DNA of 16,469 bases from Actinomycetota bacterium (GCA_005791325.1 SXXA01000034.1:1-16469), one strand, 5' to 3'; shown: positions 6,234 to 14,823, counted from the first letter of the stretch. Program-made: numbers and translations. Notes: a model not told the origin generated them from the sequence alone.

Positions 6234-8288
6234 ATGAGCTGGCTCCATTGGGTGGCCCTCTCCAATCTTGTACTCTCAACGTTGGTGGGTATTTTGTTTC
6301 TTCAGTCCACCCAATATCGATTGTTTTGCTTCACTAATTTTTCAGTCGGATTATGGAGCTTGTTTTATTTTTTGTGGCAATGGCAGTGGGGGCATCCGTG
6401 GAGTATGGTGACGGCTAGCCTCATGCAGTCATCCGCCACATTGATTCCTTATTTTTATGCCATGTCGTCGTTGCAAATGGCCCATGTATCGATTAGCCAT
6501 CGGAATCGCTGGTGGTTATTGAATACCATGGGGTTGTGCTTATTAATGGCGGGAGCATGGACGCCTTGGATGATTCGGGGATATTGGCCGACCTCGTTCG
6601 GGCTTTGGCCTATGGCTGGTCCTTTGTTTGCCGTGTATATCCTCTATTTTTTTTTGAATGTGGGTATTGGCAATTGGGGAATGTGGAAACGCTATCAACG
6701 CACAAAACGATGGGTAGATGCTGGGATATTAGGGATGTTTACGTTGGGCTTTTTGGGTGGGGCAACTAATTTTCCGTTGTGGTATCACCTCTCGATACCA
6801 CCATATGGAATGTGGATGGTACCGATTTATTGTGTGTTTGTTACATGGGCCGTTTTAAAATATGACATGGTTGATATTGTCCTTGTGGTTGGGCGTGGGT
6901 TGTCTTGGGCGATCGCAACGGCGTTAACGGGCAGTGCCTTTGTAATAGGCATGTGGGGCTTAGAAAGGGTATTTGGGGTTAGTCAGGTTTGGATGGGGGT
7001 GCCGTTGGTGATTGGGTTGGCCATGATTTTTTCAAGGCTTCGATTGTTAATTCAAACGGATGTAGAAAAAAAGTTTTTTCGAGGTAGGCATGGGTTTAAG
7101 GCAGTTAGTCTATCACTGCTGAAACACATGGAGGGGGTTCGGAGTATGGCAATGCTACAGACCCAAATACAGCAATTTCTAACCAACGAATTGGAAATGG
7201 GTGGTGTGGATTGGGTAATATCCCCAGAATGGCAGGTGGATTTTTTGATGAAATGGGTGCCCAATGGCCCCTTTGAATGGAATGATGAGATTAGAGCCTC
7301 AGTATTGGCCTGTTGTTCGTCACGGGGGGTTGTATTGGTGGGTTCCGAGGGAGGGGCATGGCTTCGCCAGTTGGGAAAATTAGCTTGCATTCCGTTTTGG
7401 CTGGAAAACCAGCTAGTGGGGGTGGCTTTGGTGGCACCCAAGTTAACCCATCTTGGCATGACGGCTGAGGATCAGGCATTATTGGAATTGATCGCTCAGC
7501 AGGGCTCTTTGGCTGTGGAGCGAATTCGCCAGTGGGCGATTCAGACTGAGGTCGCATTGGCCCATCATTTTCAGGGTGAATTATTGCCCCAGTCGGTTTG
7601 GATTCCTCGCTTTCAAGTGGCCGTTACCTGTCGTTCATTAGATGACGTGGGCGGTGATTATTATGATGTGATTCAAACGACCCAAGGCCACTGGGTATTT
7701 TTAGGGGATGTGATGGGGCATGGTATGGGGTCTGCAATGGTAATGGTCATGTTACAAAGCACCATTTATACCTTGGTAAAATCTATTCATTCGGCGTCTC
7801 CCGCTGATTTATTGGCAAGAGTGGATCAGGTTTTGTCGAATAATATCTCACGCTTAAGCGAACAAAAGAGTGTTAGTGTAATGGCCTTATTTACTCCCGA
7901 TCAACGTCGATTTGTGGTAGCTGGACATCATTGCAATGTATATTGGTACCAACACCTGCGACATGAGGTTACCATTATTCCGGTTGACCAGTTAGCATCT
8001 CCAATGGGAATGGGGGAGGTGGGTGTTGGGGCAAGGGATTATTCATTTGAAATGAACGCATTGGATGTGTTATTACTGATTACCGATGGTATCGTCGATG
8101 CCTTTAGGGATGGGGTTAACATGCAAGATCCTTTTGGTGAAAACCGAATGATTGAGATCCTTATTCAACATGCTCATCACAATGCCACCCAGATAAAAGA
8201 TGTATTGTTAGAAACATTAAACGAATTTACCAATTATCGGCAACAGGATGACATGACCGTAATGGTCATCAAATCGGTGGAATCATAG
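6234..8288 (+). CDS. Membrane sensor with GAF-like region and SpoIIE/PP2C serine phosphatase domain
   Basis: This 684-aa integral membrane protein phosphatase is of the RsbU/SpoIIE type. Residues 1-270 hold about nine hydrophobic helices. The stretch around 180-225 (PPYGMWMVPIY, then WAVLKYDMVDI) resembles the seven-helix sensor found on some histidine kinases. Residues about 285-455 look like a GAF-type sensory module, ending in a coiled segment rich in Ala, Gln and Leu. Residues 460-682 are the PP2C-like domain. Its metal-binding signatures are VGGDYYD (D475), GDVMGHGM (D492), ITDGIVDA (D618) and QQDDMTVMV (D672, D673). AGHH in the core is also typical. Proteins of this kind usually dephosphorylate an anti-sigma-factor antagonist in a partner-switching pathway, and no such antagonist is visible here. 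The ATG directly follows the previous stop (TAAATG) without a clear ribosome site, so translation is probably coupled. Confidence 0.88.
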   Translation: MSWLHWVALSNLVLSTLVGILFLQSTQYRLFCFTNFSVGLWSLFYFLWQWQWGHPWSMVTASLMQSSATLIPYFYAMSSLQMAHVSISHRNRWWLLNTMGLCLLMAGAWTPWMIRGYWPTSFGLWPMAGPLFAVYILYFFLNVGIGNWGMWKRYQRTKRWVDAGILGMFTLGFLGGATNFPLWYHLSIPPYGMWMVPIYCVFVTWAVLKYDMVDIVLVVGRGLSWAIATALTGSAFVIGMWGLERVFGVSQVWMGVPLVIGLAMIFSRLRLLIQTDVEKKFFRGRHGFKAVSLSLLKHMEGVRSMAMLQTQIQQFLTNELEMGGVDWVISPEWQVDFLMKWVPNGPFEWNDEIRASVLACCSSRGVVLVGSEGGAWLRQLGKLACIPFWLENQLVGVALVAPKLTHLGMTAEDQALLELIAQQGSLAVERIRQWAIQTEVALAHHFQGELLPQSVWIPRFQVAVTCRSLDDVGGDYYDVIQTTQGHWVFLGDVMGHGMGSAMVMVMLQSTIYTLVKSIHSASPADLLARVDQVLSNNISRLSEQKSVSVMALFTPDQRRFVVAGHHCNVYWYQHLRHEVTIIPVDQLASPMGMGEVGVGARDYSFEMNALDVLLLITDGIVDAFRDGVNMQDPFGENRMIEILIQHAHHNATQIKDVLLETLNEFTNYRQQDDMTVMVIKSVES

Positions 8289-8307
8289 GTACTTGGAATC
8301 GGAATGG

Positions 8308-8343
8308 GGTTGCTGAGCAGAACCCAGGTTGCTGGTTTATACC
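8308..8343 (+). repeat. Tandem 17-bp operator-like repeats
   Basis: There are two copies of GGTTGCTG-N6-ACC (8308-8324 and 8327-8343), separated by 2 bp, a 19-bp period close to two helical turns. Each copy has GGT at one edge and ACC at the other, which gives weak internal dyad symmetry. The second copy ends on the first base of the candidate -35 element. This arrangement suits a transcription regulator binding as two dimers, but no regulator gene is adjacent. Confidence 0.45.
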
Positions 8344-8372
8344 TGCCAAAGTTCCTGCTCCCATGCTATAGT
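8343..8372 (+). promoter_or_regulatory. Candidate promoter of the M16 peptidase gene
   Basis: The extended -10 TGCTATAGT (TATAGT at 8367-8372, with TG at 8364-8365) lies 18 bp downstream of CTGCCA (8343-8348), a 4/6 match to TTGACA. The transcript would start near 8379, giving a leader of about 25 nt. AGGTGA at 8395-8400 is the ribosome site. Confidence 0.5.
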
Positions 8373-8403
8373 CAACCTTTAAATTGAAATGAGTAGGTGA
8401 CGC

Positions 8404-10935
8404 ATGATGCAAAATCGTAGACCCGTAACGGTAACAACATTAAATAATGGTTTAACGGTTGCCTTGATCTATGACCCAAATACCCCCATTGTATCGGCAA
8501 AAACCATTGTTAAAGCAGGTTCCATGACGGAAGGGGCTCACTTGGGGAAGGGGCTATCCCATTTTTTGGAACACTTAGTGGCTGGGGGGGCGACCAATAT
8601 GCGATCCGAAACTGATTATCAGCATTTGGTTCACCAAATGGGTGGGGCCTACAATGCGTATACGACCCTCGATCACACCTGTTATTACATTACCACTTCC
8701 CCTGCGCATACCCAGCTTGCCATTCAGGTTATAGCAGAATGGGTGGGGCATCATGCATTTAATGCCACGGAGTTTAATCGAGAAAAAGAGGTTATTACCC
8801 GAGAAATTGAAAAAGGAAATGCGGAATTGGGTCGTGTATTTTATCAGTTGTGTCAATCCAACTTCTTTAATATTCACCCTTGTCGCTATCCAATTATTGG
8901 GGTCTTAGATTCATTTTTATCCACCACCCTAGATGACTTGTCAACGTATTATCAGCAACAGTATACGGCGTCTAACATGATTGCCATTGTGGGAAGTCCC
9001 TACCCATCAGAGCAGGTGATGCCATGGGTTGAATCTGCGTATGACAACATGCCATCATTGGCACCCCCGGCTGGGGTTGGTGTGCTGGACTATCCACCCA
9101 CTACATCCCGATTTAAAAGTCGATCTTGGGATTGTCAAAATGCCCATTTAAATTTGCGTTTTGCAACGGTACCATTGCACCATGATGATGCCCATGCCTT
9201 GGATTTATTATCAACGATTTTAACCAACGGCATGGCATCCATTTTATATCGAACGGTGGTTGAGGAATCCCAACTTGCCTATTCTATTTTTTCATCGTCT
9301 TTGACCCCTCATTATACATCTGGTTATTTTGATTTTCAGTTGGAACTGGAACCGAAAGATATAACAGCGGTGACCCAGTTAATTCAAACCGAACTGTCAC
9401 ATTTATCGAAGAGTGTGACCCAAATCCAACTTGATACCGCCAAACAACAGCGGCGGGCTGAAGAGGCGTTATCTGTGACGACGATTGATGATGAAGTGTC
9501 TCGGGTGGGCATGGGCTTGTTGGTAGCGGGGAACCCTTATTTTTCACTCGATTATGAAGATGGCTATCAATCGGTGACACTGGAGCAGGTGTTGGCGGTG
9601 GCCAATCGCTATTTGAATCCAAAACGAATGGTAACCACCAGCTTAATTCCCCGGAATGCGACCATTCCATCAGAGATTATCACCTCCCCGTCTCAGTCCC
9701 CCCATCGGTTTTATACCTTTCCGAATGGGGTTCGGGTGGTGGGAATGCCCGATCCCTCGTCGACAAGAGCCAGTGTTAAATGTTTTATTAAAGCGGGGAT
9801 TCGGGCAGAAAACCCCAATAATAATGGGATTGGATCGGTGGTTGCTGATTTAATCGGCCAACGTTGTGAGGGATGGGTCAAGTCAGATTTGGTTTCATTT
9901 TTTGAATCCCGAGGGGCTTTATTTGCGGCCAGTCATGGCAAACATTCTTTGGCGGTTACCTTACATTGTTTGCCGGATACCCTCACTGACTTATTGCCTG
10001 TTGCGATGCAGTCCGTGTTATATCCCACATTTCATCCGGATGATCTTGCGTTAAGTATGAAGCAAAGTATGAATCTGATTCAATCTCGTCCCGATGACTG
10101 GTATCGGCATGGGTTAATTCAATTCCGCCGTCATTTTTTTGGTCAGCATCCCTACGCCATGCCGGAATTGGGTGAAGAATCCAGCGTGGGGCGACTGACA
10201 TTGTCGGCCTGTACCGACTGGTGGAATTCCATGCTGGACCCTCGATCGATCGTGGTGGCTGTAAGTGGGCATGTTGATTGGGATCGGGTGATCGATCAAT
10301 TGGGGGAGACGTTGGGTCGCTTAGAGCCACCCCTGACTCCATGGGACTATCCATTGGTTGCACCCAATTATCCCAAGCAGCCCTTGTCGGGTGAGATTCA
10401 TCATGATGTGGCAGCTTGCATGACGGTGTACCCTGGTACAACCCTTTCGGATATAGAAGGGGGGAGTGAATTGGATGCGGTGATAGCGGCCTTAACGGGG
10501 TATCATTATCCTGGGGGATTATTGCATTATGCATTGCGTGGAGAGGGGTTGGTGTATATGGTTCATGGCACCCAGTTTTTGGGCTTGGATGCGGGGTATA
10601 TGATGGTATGTGCTTTAACATCCGATGAGCAACAATCCCGTGTGATTGAATTAATTGATGAGAATGTTCAGTTGCTTAAAACCAAGCCATTGCCATCTGA
10701 AACGGTGTCTGAAGTGGTGGCCCAATTGCAATTTGTGGGTCGTGAACGGCGGGCTGATACGGCCGCTTTTGTTAGCGAAATGGCAATCGATGAATTATTG
10801 GGTCTGGGTTACGATCGGTATGCCAAAACAGATGCACTCATTAGCAAAGTAACGGCGGACTCGATTTGTGAGTGGTCACAAAAATGGCTCAACTCTCCCC
10901 TTCATTACACATTTAATCGAAAAAAAACGATGTAA
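8404..10935 (+). CDS. Two-domain M16 (pitrilysin-type) zinc metallopeptidase
   Basis: This 843-aa protein is made of two M16 halves in tandem. The first half (about 8-420) carries the inverted zinc motif HFLEH (H53, E56 catalytic base, H57). The third ligand E134 lies in REKEVITREIEKGN, 77 residues after H57, which is the family spacing. The second half (about 430-843) begins with a similar FPNGVRVVGMPD strand but has no HxxEH; the equivalent place reads VVADLIG. It keeps the R and Y of LRGEGLVYMV, the pair that helps hold substrate. This active-plus-inactive arrangement makes the clam-shell chamber that degrades or trims peptides. In many bacteria the two halves are separate genes. No signal peptide is visible, so it is likely cytoplasmic. 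Start: the ATG at 8404 is followed at once by a second ATG at 8407, which is 6 nt from AGGTGA and may be the true start. The natural substrate is unknown. Confidence 0.93.
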   Translation: MMQNRRPVTVTTLNNGLTVALIYDPNTPIVSAKTIVKAGSMTEGAHLGKGLSHFLEHLVAGGATNMRSETDYQHLVHQMGGAYNAYTTLDHTCYYITTSPAHTQLAIQVIAEWVGHHAFNATEFNREKEVITREIEKGNAELGRVFYQLCQSNFFNIHPCRYPIIGVLDSFLSTTLDDLSTYYQQQYTASNMIAIVGSPYPSEQVMPWVESAYDNMPSLAPPAGVGVLDYPPTTSRFKSRSWDCQNAHLNLRFATVPLHHDDAHALDLLSTILTNGMASILYRTVVEESQLAYSIFSSSLTPHYTSGYFDFQLELEPKDITAVTQLIQTELSHLSKSVTQIQLDTAKQQRRAEEALSVTTIDDEVSRVGMGLLVAGNPYFSLDYEDGYQSVTLEQVLAVANRYLNPKRMVTTSLIPRNATIPSEIITSPSQSPHRFYTFPNGVRVVGMPDPSSTRASVKCFIKAGIRAENPNNNGIGSVVADLIGQRCEGWVKSDLVSFFESRGALFAASHGKHSLAVTLHCLPDTLTDLLPVAMQSVLYPTFHPDDLALSMKQSMNLIQSRPDDWYRHGLIQFRRHFFGQHPYAMPELGEESSVGRLTLSACTDWWNSMLDPRSIVVAVSGHVDWDRVIDQLGETLGRLEPPLTPWDYPLVAPNYPKQPLSGEIHHDVAACMTVYPGTTLSDIEGGSELDAVIAALTGYHYPGGLLHYALRGEGLVYMVHGTQFLGLDAGYMMVCALTSDEQQSRVIELIDENVQLLKTKPLPSETVSEVVAQLQFVGRERRADTAAFVSEMAIDELLGLGYDRYAKTDALISKVTADSICEWSQKWLNSPLHYTFNRKKTM

Positions 10936-11018
10936 TCGGTTTGGAACCCGTCATTTGAGCTGGGGACGTCTTTAAAAAGAGGGGTGAGCACAAATTCGCC
11001 AAGGGTTGGGGGTGCTTT

Positions 11019-11058
11019 GCGATGATGGCAAGATCGCTCATCTTTCTTTTTTTCTTTT
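11019..11058 (+). terminator. Candidate intrinsic terminator after the M16 gene
   Basis: Two mutually exclusive short stems, GCGAT/ATCGC (11019-11023 with 11033-11037) and GATGA/TCATC (11021-11025 with 11038-11042), lie directly before a T-rich tract at 11043-11058 containing a run of seven T. The stems are only 5 bp, so strength is uncertain, but the position between the gene end and a new promoter fits. Confidence 0.5.
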
Positions 11059-11073
11059 CGAATAGCATGCTTT

Positions 11074-11101
11074 TTGGTAACATAGGGTGCCTTTCTATAT
11101 T
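11074..11101 (+). promoter_or_regulatory. Candidate promoter of the act (alternative complex III) operon
   Basis: TTGGTA (11074-11079, 4/6 to TTGACA) and TATATT (11096-11101, 5/6 to TATAAT) are separated by 16 bp. Transcription would start near 11108, leaving a leader of about 45 nt that ends in the strong ribosome site AGAAGGA (11141-11147), 5 nt before the actA ATG. Confidence 0.55.
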
Positions 11102-11152
11102 AGGTCGATACATTGAGTCGGCCAGAACAAAATTTCTAAAAGAAGGAATCCC

Positions 11153-11818
11153 ATGGCATCAGAAGATAACGTTTCATTATATGTTTTTCCGAAATGGGTT
11201 AATCGGTTGCCCATCTTTTTCTTGCTCGGTGGCGGGGGCTTGTTTGTACTAATTGTGTTTGTTTTTTGGTATTGGTTTAGCCCCAAACATTTGGAGGTTG
11301 GGTATATGCCCAAGCAACCCATTCCCTATAGTCACCGGTTGCATGTTTCCGAGTTGGGTTTGGATTGTCGGTATTGCCACACCAATGTTGAGACGGCCGC
11401 TCATTCAAATGTTCCATCTAGCGAAACATGTCTAAATTGTCACAATCAAATTAAGGTTGATAGTCCCCATATTAAAAAGATCAAGCAAAGCGCCGTGACG
11501 GGGGTTCCCATTCAATGGGTGAAGGTTCATAAATTACCTGATTATGCTTATTTTAATCATTCTCGTCATATTAATGCGGGCATTTCATGTGTGAGTTGTC
11601 ATGGCAGGGTTGATCAGATGGAGGTCGTTCATCAGGCCAAGCCGTTGAGTATGAGTTGGTGTTTGGAGTGTCATCGAGCCCCAGAACAACACCTTAGACC
11701 TAAAAAGTATGTGTTTAAGTTGGATTGGAAGTCACCCAATCAAGTGGAAATGGGTCGTCAAATCAAGGAGGCGAATTCAATTCGACCAGGAGAGGATTGT
11801 AGCACATGTCATCGTTAG
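11153..11818 (+). CDS. actA: Alternative complex III pentaheme cytochrome c subunit ActA
   Basis: This is the multiheme electron-transfer subunit of alternative complex III, which takes electrons from the FeS subunit ActB and passes them to a mobile or oxidase-bound cytochrome c. One membrane helix (about 19-42) after a short N-terminus anchors it with the hemes in the periplasm. Five covalent heme sites are present: CRYCH (72-76), CLNCH (93-97), CVSCH (146-150), CLECH (170-174) and CSTCH (216-220). Extra His residues (H61, H64, H84, H106, H126, H136, H139, H160) can supply the sixth ligands. The fifth heme site ends one residue before the stop, and the gene overlaps actB by 13 nt. The 221-aa length and the act gene order make the call firm. 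An isolated cytochrome c7/NrfH-like protein is the only alternative and is excluded by the neighbours. Confidence 0.95.
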   Translation: MASEDNVSLYVFPKWVNRLPIFFLLGGGGLFVLIVFVFWYWFSPKHLEVGYMPKQPIPYSHRLHVSELGLDCRYCHTNVETAAHSNVPSSETCLNCHNQIKVDSPHIKKIKQSAVTGVPIQWVKVHKLPDYAYFNHSRHINAGISCVSCHGRVDQMEVVHQAKPLSMSWCLECHRAPEQHLRPKKYVFKLDWKSPNQVEMGRQIKEANSIRPGEDCSTCHR

Positions 11819-14800
11819 AGCAGTCATTGTGGCGTAGTATTGAGGAGCGTGAAGGGGATCCTTCGGTTCAGCCAATGGTGGATCGGGAGTTTTCAGAGGG
11901 GGCATCTGTATTGGAAGATGAGGTGTCGCGTCGCACATTTTTAAAAATGATGGGCGCCTCCCTTGCTTTGGCTGGGGTGGCGGGATGCAGTCCGATTCGT
12001 AAACCCAAGCAATTCATTCAGCCGTATGCGATTGCCCCAGACGGGCTGATTCCTGGCGAGCACATTCATTATGCAACGGCTATGTCGTTGGGGCATCATG
12101 TAATGGGGGTGTTGCTTGAAAGTCATGAAGGGCGACCCACTAAACTAGAGGGAAATCCGCTTCATCCATCTTCGGTTGGTGGGGCGTCGGTATGGCATCA
12201 AGCATCGGTCCTGGAATTATACGATCCTGACCGATTGCAGCATCCCTTGCGTCGCCATCAAGCTGCCACGACCGATCTGTTTTTGGGCTGGTTGGGTAAG
12301 CGGTTGGCTGAGGCTGATCAAACACAAGGTAAGTCAGTTTTGATTTTGGCTGAGGCACTGGCTTCCCCAACGGCTCATCGCTTATTGTCTCAATTTCAAG
12401 TTCGTTTCCCCCAAGCAATGGTGGTGATGTCTGATCCGTTTGGTTTAGATCACCAAGCGGCTGCATTGCAGTTGGTTACGGGGTCTTCTTTGTTACCTTT
12501 GCCCCATTACGAGCAGTTGGATTGTGTGGTATCCATCGGGGCTGACTTTTTAGGAGCAGATCCCGAATCGGTGCGATCGGCCCGTCAATTTGCAGCACGT
12601 CGCCAGCCCGAACATCATCGTGGGTTGAATCGCTTGTATGTGGTAGAGTCTCATTATTCTTTAACTGGAACCAAGGCCGATCACCGGTATCGATTAAAAC
12701 CCAGTGATGTTGGGTATGCGGTGGTACAAATTGCCCGTGCGGTGGTAGCCAAAGTGGGTAATCGGGCGTTGTTGTCGGATGCTTTGGCTGGGTGGCCGGT
12801 TAAAACGGTATTGCCAGTGGCGGTGGTTAAAGCCATTGTAGCCGATTTGTTGGCCCCTGGGCGTGTGGGAGGGCTGGTTGTTGGGGCCCAACAGCCAGCC
12901 TTTGTTCATGCATTGGCCTATGCCATTAATTCGGTGTTGGGTTCCAATGGGTCGGGAATTTCATATTATCGTTTTCCTTCCGCTGAATTTGCGGTTGCCA
13001 ATTCCATTCAATGGGGAGAAGCAGGCTTACAACAGGCCACAAAAGCCATGATGTCGGGAGGTATTACCACTGCCATTGTGATAGGCGGGAATCCGGTTTA
13101 TAACGCGCCGGGTAATCTTGCGGTGAAAGAGGCCTTGCAAAAGGTGCCTCATTCGGTTCATTTGACCCAATTTAAAAATGAAACATCGATGGCATGTGAA
13201 TGGGTCGTTCCAAGGTCACATTATTTAGAATCATGGGGAGATGCCAAGGGTGTTGATAACTCGGTGGCCATTGTGCAACCTTTGATTGAGCCATTGGGCA
13301 AATCATTGAGTGACGTGGCTTTTTTGGGTGCCATGGTGATGGGAGATGGGGTTCCCTCGGATCGAGATTTGGTTCGCGCTACTTACAAAGGGGCTGGTTC
13401 TGATTCGGATACCGTGTGGCAAAAATGGTTAAGGGATGGCATTGTCTCAATTGGCACCCCTACCGATCCACCGCTCCCGCAGTCCTTTCCATTTACACCC
13501 CCAAAGGCAACAAAAGCAGGGTTGGAATTGGTGTTTTATCCTGATTACAAGGTATGGGATGGCCGGTTTTCAAATAATGGATGGTTACAGGAGTTGCCCG
13601 ATCCCATTTCAAAATTAACTTGGGATAATGCGGCCATGGTTAGTCATGCCACGGCTCAATTATTGGGCATTAAAACGGGTGACATGGTTCGGATATCAGC
13701 ATTGGGGCGATCCATCGATACGGTGGTGATGATTCAGCCGGGTGCCGCTGATGGGTGTATCGGATTAATAGGGGGGTACGGTCGATCGGTGGATGGGCGG
13801 ATTGGCCAAGGGCGGGGCTTTAATGTGTTCCCGTTGAGGCAGTCTGGGATGACGTATGTGGCGGGGGCAACCGTTTCTAACTTGGGTCGGACGTATGTGT
13901 TGGCGACGACGCAACAACATGGGTCCATGGAATCTAGGGATTTGGTAAAACATGTTTCGGTTAGCGAGTGGAAGGACAACCCTCATTTTGCACATAAAGA
14001 ACATGCCTTTCCCATGGTATCATCTTGGAAAGAAATTGCGTATGACGAGGGTAATCAATGGGGCCTATCGATCGATTTAAGCAAATGTACCGGGTGTAAT
14101 GCGTGTTTAATCGCTTGTCAGGCTGAAAATAACATCCCGATTGTAGGTAAAGACCAGGTTGCCAATGGTCGAGAGATGCACTGGATTCGTTTGGATCGTT
14201 ATTTTGAGGGATCGGTTGAAGATCCTGAGGTTCGGCACCAACCCATGACGTGTTTGCAATGTGAAAACGCGCCTTGTGAGCAAGTATGCCCTGTTAGTGC
14301 AACGGTTCATAGTCAAGAAGGTTTGAATGATATGGTATACAATCGTTGTATTGGTACCAAATATTGTTCTAATAATTGCCCGGTAAAGGTAAGGCGGTTT
14401 AATTTCTTGGATTATCATCAGCGCAATCCTCAGTCAGTCGCTAAAAATCGTCAGCATTTATTTGATTACATGAGGGAGCCAGACCCATCCATTCAGAAGC
14501 AGTTTAATCCTGAGGTAACAGTTCGAATGCGTGGCGTTATGGAAAAATGCACCTATTGTGTTCAACGTATTTCAAAGGGGCGTATTCGTGCTAAAAATGA
14601 GTCTCGCGAATTGATGGATGGTGAGATTAAGACGGCGTGTATGCAAACCTGCCCAGCTGACGCAATTGTGTTTGGGGATATTCGCAACCCAGATAGTCGT
14701 GTGGCCAAGCAGAAAAAGAATCGTCGAAATTACGCCATTTTAGAGGAGTTGCACTTAAAAGCACGTACCACTTATTTGGCGTCCATTACAAATCCAAGCC

Positions 14801-14823
14801 CAGACTTAGTGAAGGAGTCCTAA
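11806..14823 (+). CDS. actB: Alternative complex III molybdopterin-enzyme-like/iron-sulfur subunit ActB
   Basis: This 1005-aa extracytoplasmic subunit links quinol oxidation at ActC to the ActA hemes. A twin-arginine signal (SRRTFLK, R42-R43) starts after a 40-residue N-terminal segment and a hydrophobic stretch. It is followed by a lipobox-like VAGC (C61), so lipid anchoring is possible. Residues about 70-700 resemble the catalytic subunit of molybdopterin oxidoreductases. In this family that region has lost the cofactor, and there is no N-terminal FeS Cys motif here. Residues about 745-985 form the ferredoxin-like part with four cluster-binding groups: C761/C764/C767/C771, C816/C819/C824/C828, C848/C854/C858, and C915/C918/C945/C949. 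The short third group fits the one [3Fe-4S] and three [4Fe-4S] clusters known for ActB. In other bacteria the two parts are sometimes separate genes (B1/B2); here they are fused. A GAGAGG site lies 10 nt before the ATG, inside actA. Confidence 0.95.
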   Translation: MSSLEQSLWRSIEEREGDPSVQPMVDREFSEGASVLEDEVSRRTFLKMMGASLALAGVAGCSPIRKPKQFIQPYAIAPDGLIPGEHIHYATAMSLGHHVMGVLLESHEGRPTKLEGNPLHPSSVGGASVWHQASVLELYDPDRLQHPLRRHQAATTDLFLGWLGKRLAEADQTQGKSVLILAEALASPTAHRLLSQFQVRFPQAMVVMSDPFGLDHQAAALQLVTGSSLLPLPHYEQLDCVVSIGADFLGADPESVRSARQFAARRQPEHHRGLNRLYVVESHYSLTGTKADHRYRLKPSDVGYAVVQIARAVVAKVGNRALLSDALAGWPVKTVLPVAVVKAIVADLLAPGRVGGLVVGAQQPAFVHALAYAINSVLGSNGSGISYYRFPSAEFAVANSIQWGEAGLQQATKAMMSGGITTAIVIGGNPVYNAPGNLAVKEALQKVPHSVHLTQFKNETSMACEWVVPRSHYLESWGDAKGVDNSVAIVQPLIEPLGKSLSDVAFLGAMVMGDGVPSDRDLVRATYKGAGSDSDTVWQKWLRDGIVSIGTPTDPPLPQSFPFTPPKATKAGLELVFYPDYKVWDGRFSNNGWLQELPDPISKLTWDNAAMVSHATAQLLGIKTGDMVRISALGRSIDTVVMIQPGAADGCIGLIGGYGRSVDGRIGQGRGFNVFPLRQSGMTYVAGATVSNLGRTYVLATTQQHGSMESRDLVKHVSVSEWKDNPHFAHKEHAFPMVSSWKEIAYDEGNQWGLSIDLSKCTGCNACLIACQAENNIPIVGKDQVANGREMHWIRLDRYFEGSVEDPEVRHQPMTCLQCENAPCEQVCPVSATVHSQEGLNDMVYNRCIGTKYCSNNCPVKVRRFNFLDYHQRNPQSVAKNRQHLFDYMREPDPSIQKQFNPEVTVRMRGVMEKCTYCVQRISKGRIRAKNESRELMDGEIKTACMQTCPADAIVFGDIRNPDSRVAKQKKNRRNYAILEELHLKARTTYLASITNPSPDLVKES

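Larger units (their letters stand above)
8289..8403. other. 115-bp intergenic region before the M16 gene
   Basis: This is the only real gap between the seven-gene unit and the peptidase gene. It contains two tandem 17-bp near-repeats, a candidate promoter and a ribosome binding site. I see no convincing intrinsic terminator: a 5-bp CAGGT/ACCTG dyad exists (8326-8344) but has no T-tract, so readthrough from upstream is possible. Confidence 0.6.
10936..11152. other. 217-bp intergenic region before actA
   Basis: This gap separates the peptidase from the respiratory operon. From 10936 to about 10985 I see nothing specific. A hairpin candidate lies at 10987-11016 (AGCAC/GTGCT outer stem, CCAA/TTGG inner stem), followed by the terminator-like hairpin and T-rich tract, an 8-bp palindrome AGCATGCT, a promoter and the actA ribosome site. 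An open frame starting at 11022 crosses the promoter and is not credible as a gene. Confidence 0.6.

Noticed and set aside
6908..6915. GCGATCGC octamer, the HIP1 repeat abundant in Cyanobacteria
   Set aside because: I found only one copy in over 16 kb, so it is not evidence for cyanobacterial ancestry.
7052..7459. 135-codon open frame on the - strand
   Set aside because: It is antisense to the phosphatase gene, low-complexity in composition, with no motif and no ribosome site.
6234..8288. Histidine kinase
   Set aside because: The membrane sensor resembles that of kinases, but there is no H-box or HATPase domain; the C-terminus carries PP2C/SpoIIE metal motifs instead.
8326..8344. Terminator after the phosphatase gene
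   Set aside because: The CAGGT/ACCTG stem is only 5 bp with an 9-11 nt loop and no following T-tract.
9983..10621. 212-codon open frame on the - strand
   Set aside because: It lies wholly inside the M16 gene; its product is Pro/His/Ser-rich with no recognisable domain, as expected for an antisense shadow.
11022..11252. 76-codon + strand open frame between the M16 gene and actA
   Set aside because: It starts inside the terminator-like hairpin, crosses the promoter and overlaps actA out of frame.
11806..14823. ActB as an active molybdopterin oxidoreductase
   Set aside because: The N-terminal FeS motif of such enzymes is absent and the gene context is the act operon, where this subunit is known to lack the cofactor.
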